Part shown: positions 32,136 through 40,159 of the stretch, in pieces
Numbering within the stretch: position 1 is the first letter of the stretch
How the letters are laid out: each line of letters begins with the position of its first letter
Source of the DNA: Planctomycetota bacterium
GTDB lineage: Bacteria; Planctomycetota; UBA1135
Assembly (NCBI GenBank): GCA_021776925.1
Contig: JAJFFB010000083.1
Span: forward strand, 1 to 40,159
DNA length: 40,159 bases
Reading direction: 5' to 3'
Notes under the pieces: model-generated
Told to the model about the DNA's origin: nothing
Seen by the model: only the letters and a program-made list of their open reading frames with translations
The model's database searches: none
Translations under genes and position numbers: made by a program

Positions 32136-32878
32136 GTGTTGGCAACCACTTGGGATCCCGGCACGATATCAAGCACCTCGCCTTCGTCAAAACGCACCAG
32201 GCACTTGCGCCCGCCGTCGTAGTCGCGCGCACTGAGCAGCAGGGCCGCCGGTCGGCCATAGGCCTGGCAGCGCTGCGCGGCGGCCGGGTCGAGGCCGCGC
32301 CACAGGCGGATGAAGGGATTTTCCTCCCATTCGCGGCCAATGATGGTGCTCTCGGTGTGACCGGGGTGCACCGGCATGTCCGGCGGCAGCGCCATCAGCG
32401 TGCCCATGATCGATTCCTTGAGGTCGGCGTAGTCGGTGTGGTCCGGCGCGCGTGTGCCGCCGACGCTGCCGCGGAACAGGGTGTCGCCGGTGAACACCCG
32501 TTCCTCGTTGATCAGGAAAGCGAGCTGGCCGGAGGTATGACCGGGAATGTGCAGGGCGCGCACGTGCAGATCACCGCAGACCAGTTCGTCGCCGTGGTCG
32601 AGGGTCTGGTCGAGTCCGCCGAAAAGCGATTCCTCGTTCCGGTGGCCGCAGACTGAGCAGCCGAAGCGGCGCCGGTAATCGGCGTTGTGGGCGACGTGGT
32701 CGTGATGGTGATGAGTGCAGAGGACGTGGCTCAGATCCAGGCGATGGGTCTGCACAGCCTCAAGAATCGATTCCATCGGACCCCCGCTGTCGATCAGCAC
32801 GGCGCTGCCGCCGTCGTGATCGGCGACCAACCAGCTGTTCGACAACCACTGTGGATTCAAGCTGCGAACCAGGAACAT
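32132..32878 (-). CDS. MBL-fold metallo-hydrolase, glyoxalase II-like
   Basis: The 248-residue metallo-beta-lactamase-fold protein has the binuclear metal motif H56-x-H58-x-D60-H61 in THHHHDHVAHN. The other ligands are HIPGHTSGQLAF, the bridging Asp in FTGDTLFRGSVGG, and HPGHTEST. The pattern and length fit the glyoxalase II-like thioester hydrolase group. A CSVCGH segment at about residue 74-79 could bind another metal and is not usual for glyoxalase II. Substrate is unproved. ATG 32878 is the first gene of a three-gene unit with the ABC ATPase and permease. Whether the hydrolase and transporter share a substrate is inference from the 4-nt overlap. The control region toward the divergent globin gene holds two inverted repeats. 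Confidence 0.88.
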   Translation of the reverse strand: MFLVRSLNPQWLSNSWLVADHDGGSAVLIDSGGPMESILEAVQTHRLDLSHVLCTHHHHDHVAHNADYRRRFGCSVCGHRNEESLFGGLDQTLDHGDELVCGDLHVRALHIPGHTSGQLAFLINEERVFTGDTLFRGSVGGTRAPDHTDYADLKESIMGTLMALPPDMPVHPGHTESTIIGREWEENPFIRLWRGLDPAAAQRCQAYGRPAALLLSARDYDGGRKCLVRFDEGEVLDIVPGSQVVANT

Positions 32879-32910
32879 GACAGCGGGAGCTTAGCGGCCA
32901 TTTCCCCGGA

Positions 32911-32994
32911 CATTTCAGAGTCCACCCTCGAAATGGACCCTGCGCGGGTTTATTCTCGTTTTGAGACACAACCACCACCTCCGCAATCTCAAAA
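32911..32994. promoter_or_regulatory. Two inverted repeats in the divergent MBL/globin spacer
   Basis: The 122-nt spacer holds GGACATTTC facing GAAATGGAC (32908-32938, seven of nine positions paired). A perfect 8-bp inverted repeat, TTTTGAGA (32959-32966) with TCTCAAAA (32987-32994), lies 6 nt before the globin ATG. The region is AT-richer than its flanks, and TATTCT at 32951-32956 could be a -10 element for the plus strand. Probable shared control region; the regulator is unknown. Confidence 0.4.
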
Positions 32995-33388
32995 TGCAAC
33001 ATGCTATCTTTGCTTGAATTATTCGATGAAAGCTTCGCTCGAATCGTTCTCGATCCGAGTCGGAGCGGCTCATTCTTCGACGCCTTTTACGAGAATTTCC
33101 TCTCGGATCGCAAGGGCGCCCAGACTTTTTTGGAGGGCGTCGAAAAAGGAGACCAGCGCCATGCCTTGCAGTCCACGCTAATGCAGATCGCGTCTTTCAG
33201 CACCACCAGATTCAAGGTCCATGCCTCGATCACTGCTCTCGCCGACGAATTGCGTGGGCGTGGCCTCGGTGAGCACGCCTACCGCCACTGGATCGATGCA
33301 CTCATCACCACCGTGCGCCAGCAGGATCCGCTCTACCGCCGAGAAACCGGGCAGGCGTGGCGGGTCATGATGGCTCCGGGGCTGGCCT

Positions 33389-35989
<2,601 letters not shown>

Positions 35990-36116
35990 GGTCCGATAAT
36001 CATCAAGAAGCGTGCCACCCTGGCGGGGCAATGGATCGGGAATTCCCTCAAATCCTCTGCCGAAATGGCAGGCTAGCACGCAAGCCAAGGCAAAAAAACA
36101 GCCTGTAGACCGCCCT

Positions 36117-36146
36117 TTCACGCGTAACCGGATGCACGGCTACAAT
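36117..36146 (+). promoter_or_regulatory. Possible sigma-70-like promoter of exported protein gene
   Basis: TACAAT at 36141-36146 matches five of six -10 bases. TTCACG at 36117-36122 matches four of six -35 bases, with an 18-bp spacer. Transcription would start near 36153, 25 nt before the ATG at 36178. The rest of the 188-nt spacer toward clpB (35990-36116) holds no element I can name. Confidence 0.45.
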
Positions 36147-36177
36147 TCACGGCCCATTCATTCCCAGATTCCTCAAC

Positions 36178-37041
36178 ATGCTCCGCAACACCATCCTGCT
36201 CCTCGTCGGCGGTTTGTTCCTCAACAATCCGCTGATGGCTCAAAGCGACTGCTGTGACAAGGTCTCCGAGTCCAGCTGTGACTCGGCCACAGTCGCCACC
36301 ACCGTCTCCCAAGACGAGCCCAGCGCTCTTGCCAAGGGCCTCGCGGCGATCCCCAGCAAACGCTTCGCTTTCGACGTCAAAGTGAGCGCCACCGAGGGCG
36401 AAGGCAACGCCACATCGGTGACCGGCCATCTTGCTTTCGGCGACGCCAAGCATTTCGCCGTCAAGATGAACATCGAAGCCAAGATGGGCGATGAAGTCCA
36501 GAAGATCAACGTGCGCATGACCGGCGACGGCAAATTCCTGTATGCCGACATGCCCAACCCGATGGGCGGCGAAGGCAACCAGCTGATCAAGGTCGACATG
36601 AAGGTCCTCGAACAGGCCTTCGCCCTCGGCGTGCAGCAGTCGCCGATCCCGGTCTTCGACAAGAAGGGTGCGATCAATGCCTCGGCCATCGACAACGCCA
36701 TGAACATGGTTGGCATGACGATTGAAAAGAACGCAGAAGCCGGCACCATTACCTTGAGCATGAAAGAGCCGGGCAAGGAAGACGGTGGCACCGCCAAGAT
36801 CGTCCTCGACGCCAAGACCTACCTGCCCAAGTCGCTGCACATGGCCGAGCGCAAGGACAGCGTCATCAAGGCGACCTTCAGCAACACCAAGCTGTACAAG
36901 GACCTTGCCTCCTTCGGCGAGAACTACTTCACCTTCGCCGTGCCCGAGGGCGCCATGGTGCAAGACATGACTCCGATGGTGCAAATGATGCTCGCCCAGA
37001 TGGGCGGCAACCAGGGCGGAGAAGAAGAACTCGAGTTCTAG
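36178..37041 (+). CDS. Exported LolA/LppX-like protein of unknown function
   Basis: The 287-residue precursor has a signal peptide (MLRNTILLLVGGLFLNNPLMA) and then a short Cys-containing segment (SDCCDKVSESSCDS). The remainder looks like a half-barrel lipoprotein-carrier fold. Its cues are alternating strands such as FAFDVKVSAT, KHFAVKMNIEAKMGDEVQKINVRMTGDGKFLYADMP and KIVLDAKTYLPKSLHMAERKDSVIKATFSNTKLYKDL. The phrase about a learned value and its slope toward the C-terminus is typical of LolA/DUF2092-like proteins. It ends in a Met/Gln-rich tail and EEELEF. A role in carrying lipids or lipoproteins is possible but not shown. It has its own promoter candidate and is convergent with pdxJ. Confidence 0.68.
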   Translation: MLRNTILLLVGGLFLNNPLMAQSDCCDKVSESSCDSATVATTVSQDEPSALAKGLAAIPSKRFAFDVKVSATEGEGNATSVTGHLAFGDAKHFAVKMNIEAKMGDEVQKINVRMTGDGKFLYADMPNPMGGEGNQLIKVDMKVLEQAFALGVQQSPIPVFDKKGAINASAIDNAMNMVGMTIEKNAEAGTITLSMKEPGKEDGGTAKIVLDAKTYLPKSLHMAERKDSVIKATFSNTKLYKDLASFGENYFTFAVPEGAMVQDMTPMVQMMLAQMGGNQGGEEELEF

Positions 37042-37076
37042 GTTCTCCAGCCCGGGTCAATCAACCCACGGCCTCC

Positions 37077-37106
37077 TAAGGGCCGCGCCTCTGGGTGCGG
37101 CCCTTA
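37077..37106. terminator. Hairpin between convergent exported-protein gene and pdxJ
   Basis: TAAGGGCCGC (37077-37086) pairs perfectly with GCGGCCCTTA (37097-37106), a 10-bp stem around a 10-base loop. The stem includes the pdxJ stop codon. No T-tract follows on either strand, so it may be a bidirectional 3' end or pause structure rather than a classic intrinsic terminator. Confidence 0.55.
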
Positions 37107-37835
37107 ATCCATTTCTGGGGCGGCGGCGAGAATACGGTCCTGCATCTCACGCACGGCCTGGTCCAGTCCGGTGTAGATCGATCGGCACAGGATGGCGTAG
37201 CCGATGTTCAACTCCTCGACATAGGGAAGTTGGGCGATCGGAAGCACATTTTCGTAGTCGAGCCCGTGGCCGGCGTTGACGCGTAGGCCGAGTTCGTGGG
37301 CGTAGTTGGCGGCGGTGACCAGGCGCAGAAGTTCGCTTTCGCGTTGGGCGCCGCGGGCGTTGGCGTAGGCGCCGGTGTGAAGTTCGACGAAATCGGCGCC
37401 GCTGCGAGCGGCGGCTTCGAGCGGTTCCGGCATCGGATCAACAAATAGGCTGACCTCGATGCCCGCCTGGCGAAGACTCTTCACCGCTGGATCGAGTCGC
37501 TCACCGCAGGCGGCCGGGTCGAGCCCGCCCTCGGTGGTCAGTTCCTCGCGCTTCTCCGGCACCATGCACACCTGGTCCGGCCGCACCTCCAAGGCGATCG
37601 CGACCATTTCGTCGGTCAGCGCCATTTCCAGGTTGAGCAGAGTGGTGACGGTCTGGCGCAGCAGGCGCACGTCGCGATCCTGGATGTGACGCCGGTCTTC
37701 ACGCAGGTGCACGGTGATTCCGTTGGCACCTGCCAACTCGCACAGGCCGGCGGCCAGCACCGGGTCGGGCTGCTTCGAGTGACGCGCCTGGCGCAGCGTG
37801 GCAACGTGGTCGATGTTCACGTGGAGTCGCGGCAT
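37104..37835 (-). CDS. pdxJ: Pyridoxine 5'-phosphate synthase
   Basis: The 243-residue TIM-barrel enzyme condenses 1-deoxyxylulose 5-phosphate with the PdxA product to make pyridoxine 5'-phosphate. Signatures are complete: [15 protein letters not shown] at the N-terminus, [44 protein letters not shown] and [13 protein letters not shown]. The ATG at 37835 lies 23 nt from the divergent rsmD start, so the two genes share a very short promoter region. With the PdxA-like gene at 19478-20524 this indicates DXP-dependent vitamin B6 synthesis in this organism. Confidence 0.96.
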   Translation of the reverse strand: MPRLHVNIDHVATLRQARHSKQPDPVLAAGLCELAGANGITVHLREDRRHIQDRDVRLLRQTVTTLLNLEMALTDEMVAIALEVRPDQVCMVPEKREELTTEGGLDPAACGERLDPAVKSLRQAGIEVSLFVDPMPEPLEAAARSGADFVELHTGAYANARGAQRESELLRLVTAANYAHELGLRVNAGHGLDYENVLPIAQLPYVEELNIGYAILCRSIYTGLDQAVREMQDRILAAAPEMD

Positions 37836-37858
37836 ATCGCCGCTATTCTAGCCCTGCC

Positions 37859-38443
37859 ATGTTGCGCATCACGGCGGGGGAATACCGCGGTCGGCGGCTC
37901 GCCGTGCCGGCGGTGGCGGCCACCCGGCCGCTGGTCGAGCGCGCCCGCGAGGGATTGATGAACCATCTCGCACCGCTGCTGCCCGAAGCCGTGGTCTGGG
38001 ACATCTACGCCGGCAGCGGCATCCTCGGTTTCGAAGCCTTGTCTCGCGGCGCCGCCCGCGTGGTCGCGGTCGAGCGCGACCGCCGCGCGGTGCAGCAGAT
38101 CGAAGTCGCGGCGGTCGATCTCCAGCTGGTGGACAGGATCCGCGTGCTGCGTAACGACGTCTTCCGTTTGCCCGCAATGGCCGCGCAAGGCGCACTCGGA
38201 GATCCGCCGGACCTCCTCTTCTTCGATCCGCCCTACGCCGAGGTCAGCTCCGGCGGTGCACCTCGCCAGCGCGTGTGGCAGCTGTTTCTTGATCTGTGCA
38301 GCGGTCTGACCGAAAATGGCTGCGGAGTGATCCACACCCCGCGCGGGGCACTCCAGGAAGAGGAGATCGCGCAGCTCCCCGGAATCGTGCGCCGCGATTA
38401 CGGCAGCACTTCCCTTTATTGGTGGCATCGAAGCGAAGAATGA
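37859..38443 (+). CDS. rsmD: 16S rRNA (guanine(966)-N(2))-methyltransferase
   Basis: The 194-residue SAM-dependent methyltransferase has the RsmD start (MLRITAGEYRGRRLAVP), TRPLVERAREGLMNHL, SAM motif I WDIYAGSGILGFEALSRGA (about 47-65), acidic VVAVERD, and the N2-methylating motif DPPY (123-126). It modifies 16S rRNA during 30S assembly. The ATG at 37859 fits the family N-terminus. Its stop overlaps the ATG of the NagA-like gene (ATGA). The usual partner coaD is not next to it; here it heads a three-gene unit. Confidence 0.93.
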   Translation: MLRITAGEYRGRRLAVPAVAATRPLVERAREGLMNHLAPLLPEAVVWDIYAGSGILGFEALSRGAARVVAVERDRRAVQQIEVAAVDLQLVDRIRVLRNDVFRLPAMAAQGALGDPPDLLFFDPPYAEVSSGGAPRQRVWQLFLDLCSGLTENGCGVIHTPRGALQEEEIAQLPGIVRRDYGSTSLYWWHRSEE

Positions 38444-39573
38444 AAGGGATTCAAGCACACCTGTGGTTGCGCGGGCGCTTCCGCCGCGGCTGGCTGAGCT
38501 GGTCGCGCGGGCGGCTGACCGGAGTCGGCGAAGGCGCAGCCCCGCGCGGTCTGCACGGCGGGCTCGAAGAACTGGGCGGGGCGCGCATCCTGCCCGGCTT
38601 TGTCGACACGCTGGCGCACGGCTTCGCCGGGGCCGGCGCTGCGGTCAGCCCGGCGCGCGATCTCGACCGTATGACCCGGGCGCTGGCCCGCGCCGGGGTG
38701 ACTTCGGCTCTGGCCGGCTTCTATCCGCTGAGCCTGCCGCGAATGCGCGCGGCGGCGCGCCGCTGGGACAATTGGCGCAAGCTGCGCGGGGTGCGCACGC
38801 GCGTGGCCGGCTGGCACATGGAGGGTCCCTTCATCGCCCCCGAGATGGCGGGCGCCCTGCCCGCGGATGACTTGCAGGAACCAAGCGCGCGCAACGCCCG
38901 GTCCTTGGTCCGGGCTTGTGGGGGTTGGCTGCGTATGACCACGCTGGCTCCCGAACTCGAGGGTGGTCTGCAAGCGGCGGCGGAACTGAGAAAAGCCCAG
39001 GTTATGCCTTCGATCGGGCATTCCGCCGCCACTTTGGCCCACTGCCAGGCCTTGGCCGCCGAGGGCCAGGTGGCGATCACCCACCTCGGCAACCGCGTCC
39101 TGCCCCTGCGCGCGCGCGAGGCCGGTCCGATCGGTTTCGCCATGGGAGGGGGCGGTGATTTTGTCGCGGTGATCCCCGACGCCACCCACGTCGCCGCCGC
39201 TACGCTGCGCCTATGGGCGCGCACCGCGGCCATGCGCAGCACCCTGATGGCGGTTTCCGACAACCTCTCCCACGCCGGCCTGCCGGCCACCTCCTTCGAG
39301 GGCGGCGGCCAGCGGCTGCACCGCGATGGGCCGGCGGCGCGCAATGCGCGTGGAGAATTGGGCGGCACCCTGGACCCGCTGCCCGAACTGCTGTTCCGCC
39401 GGGTGCAAGAAGGCTGCCTGAGCCTGGCGCAGGCGGTGCGCCTCGGCGCCGAAAACCCGGGGCGTCTGCTCGGAGACTGCGGCCGCTTCGAAGAGGGCCT
39501 GCGCGCCGACCTGGTCGAAATGCTGCCGCCGGCAGAGGTAGGGCGGGTATGGGTGGCGGGACGCCTGGCCTGA
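38440..39573 (+). CDS. N-acetylglucosamine-6-phosphate deacetylase-like amidohydrolase
   Basis: The 377-residue protein follows NagA over most of its length. It has ILPGFVDTLAHGFAG, GWHMEGPFIAP with metal-binding E128, IGHSAAT (H194), AITHLGNRV (H215), VIPDATHV (H250) and catalytic D274 in AVSDNLSHAG. NagA removes acetate from N-acetylglucosamine 6-phosphate in the cytoplasm. The first metal region is unusual: HxH in many NagA proteins and QxN in E. coli reads L58-A-H60 here, so only one metal mode may be available. The glycine-rich cap is short and Arg/Ala-rich. ATG 38440 overlaps the rsmD stop. The frame is open further upstream only within rsmD. The actual substrate is uncertain, so I give no symbol. 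Confidence 0.78.
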   Translation: MKGIQAHLWLRGRFRRGWLSWSRGRLTGVGEGAAPRGLHGGLEELGGARILPGFVDTLAHGFAGAGAAVSPARDLDRMTRALARAGVTSALAGFYPLSLPRMRAAARRWDNWRKLRGVRTRVAGWHMEGPFIAPEMAGALPADDLQEPSARNARSLVRACGGWLRMTTLAPELEGGLQAAAELRKAQVMPSIGHSAATLAHCQALAAEGQVAITHLGNRVLPLRAREAGPIGFAMGGGGDFVAVIPDATHVAAATLRLWARTAAMRSTLMAVSDNLSHAGLPATSFEGGGQRLHRDGPAARNARGELGGTLDPLPELLFRRVQEGCLSLAQAVRLGAENPGRLLGDCGRFEEGLRADLVEMLPPAEVGRVWVAGRLA

Positions 39574-40022
39574 GCGCGCGCTGGCTGCAACAGCACCCCG
39601 AGGTCGGGGAGCTGCTGCGCGTCTGGCCGCCGCAGCGCATCCGTGCCGAATTGGACCGGTTGCTGGAGTCGTGGCAGGTGCTCGACCTGACCACCGCGAT
39701 CGATTGGTGCTGGAACCCGCGCCTGCGCACCACCGCCGGGCGAGCGGTGTTCCTCGACATGCTGGTCGAACTCAATCCGCTACTGCTGGCGCGTCACCCC
39801 GATCAGGTCGTCCACCTGCTCGCGCACGAAGCCGCGCACCTGGTGGTGCAGCGTCTTCACGGCCGCCAGCCCCCGCACGGCCGGATCTGGAAGGCCTATA
39901 TGGTGGCGGTGGGCGAATCCACCCGCGCCAGCCACCATCTCGACGTCGCCGGTCTGCGACGCAAGAAAGCCGCGCGCCAAGGCGTCCGCCGCAAACGCCG
40001 CCGCCGCTGGTTCGGCATCTAG
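39549..40022 (+). CDS. SprT-like zinc metalloprotein with basic tail
   Basis: The 157-residue protein carries the SprT-like zinc site H93-E94-x-x-H97 (LLAHEAAHLVV) and a third ligand H110 in QPPHGRIWKAYMVAVG, with the preceding family stretch WNPRLRTTAGRAVFLDMLVELNPLLL. Domains of this type occur in SprT and in the DNA-protein crosslink protease Spartan. Bacterial SprT function is poorly known. The last 20 or so residues are strongly basic (RRKKAARQGVRRKRRRRW), which suggests nucleic acid binding. It lacks the C-terminal zinc ribbon of E. coli SprT. ATG 39549 overlaps the end of the NagA-like gene by 25 nt and is the start that keeps the family N-terminus. It closes the rsmD operon. Confidence 0.8.
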   Translation: MGGGTPGLSARWLQQHPEVGELLRVWPPQRIRAELDRLLESWQVLDLTTAIDWCWNPRLRTTAGRAVFLDMLVELNPLLLARHPDQVVHLLAHEAAHLVVQRLHGRQPPHGRIWKAYMVAVGESTRASHHLDVAGLRRKKAARQGVRRKRRRRWFGI

Positions 40023-40089
40023 CTGACCGTGGACAAAGTCATTCCGCCCCACGGCAGCGTCTTTTTCCCCTGGACGGCGTCAGCAGAAC

Positions 40090-40115
40090 CCGCCCCTATC
40101 TAAAGATAGGGGCGG
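40090..40115 (+). terminator. Strong hairpin after the rsmD operon
   Basis: CCGCCCCTATCT (40090-40101) pairs perfectly with AGATAGGGGCGG (40104-40115). The 12-bp arms leave only two bases between them, so the loop probably opens to four. There is no T-tract on either side. It most likely ends or protects the 3' end of the SprT-like transcript. Confidence 0.6.
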
Positions 40116-40125
40116 AACCAGCTTC

Positions 40126-40158
40126 CTTGCCAGGGAACAAAACCACTTGCCATGGAAC
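40126..40158 (+). repeat. 20-bp period direct repeat at window end
   Basis: CTTGCCAGGGAAC (40126-40138) recurs as CTTGCCATGGAAC (40146-40158) with one mismatch, 20 bp later. The window ends one base after the second copy, so this may be the beginning of a longer array or a promoter-region repeat of the next gene. Confidence 0.45.
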
Positions 40159-40159
40159 G

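Noticed and set aside
36065..36090. CIRCE or heat-shock sigma promoter before clpB
   Set aside because: Only a CTAGCACGC half-site is present without its inverted partner. A sigma-32-like reading has weak matches.

Overview
The window is GC-rich, densely packed bacterial chromosome that looks like a member of the Planctomycetota. This is inferred from family combinations, not from a marker gene: a Ser/Thr kinase with a basic juxtamembrane segment followed by an extracytoplasmic TPR array, an ECF-type sigma factor coupled to a zinc-finger/TPR anti-sigma protein, exported FG-GAP and HEAT-repeat proteins, and a short GGQ release-factor-like protein. I see no rRNA, tRNA, CRISPR array, IS element or phage gene.

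Layout. 1-2658: 3' part of a membrane kinase-TPR gene. 2655-7965 (minus): a tightly coupled operon for cytochrome oxidase maturation and electron transfer (SCO, CtaM/DUF420, diheme cytochrome c, CtaA, CtaB, then an MFS exporter), without oxidase subunits. A multi-pass membrane protein is divergent from it (8015-9184). 9258-12344: fluoride channel, release-factor-like protein and an exported kexin-like protease. 12443-15015: acyl-CoA ligase plus short-chain dehydrogenase, probably lipid metabolism. 15139-17694: sigma factor, anti-sigma protein and a small exported protein, closed by two hairpins. 17777-20524: exported FG-GAP protein and PdxA.

20460-26294 (minus): sensor kinase, OmpR-type regulator and a large exported HEAT-repeat protein. 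The same direct repeat, TGTCAA-N5-TGTCAA with 11-bp period, lies upstream of both the sensor kinase gene and the HEAT gene. This suggests an autoregulated two-component system controlling the HEAT protein and is the best candidate here for an undescribed system. 26379-30307 (minus): exported DUF3352-like/TPR protein and type I glutamine synthetase with a clear terminator. 30442-32878 (minus): metallo-hydrolase, ABC ATPase and ABC permease. 33001-35989: globin-like protein convergent with ClpB. 36178-37041: exported LolA-like protein. 37104-37835: PdxJ, which with PdxA points to DXP-dependent vitamin B6 synthesis. 37859-40022: translationally coupled RsmD, NagA-like amidohydrolase and SprT-like protein.

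Other points: most neighbouring genes on the same strand overlap by 1-4 nt at stop/start. Four of five convergent pairs overlap at their 3' ends. A 17-bp repeat family sits at stop codons. Four genes change GC3 sharply within a single reading frame. PdxA, the NagA-like protein and the globin each lack a residue normally expected at the metal or heme site. No stretch longer than 300 bases is without a gene.
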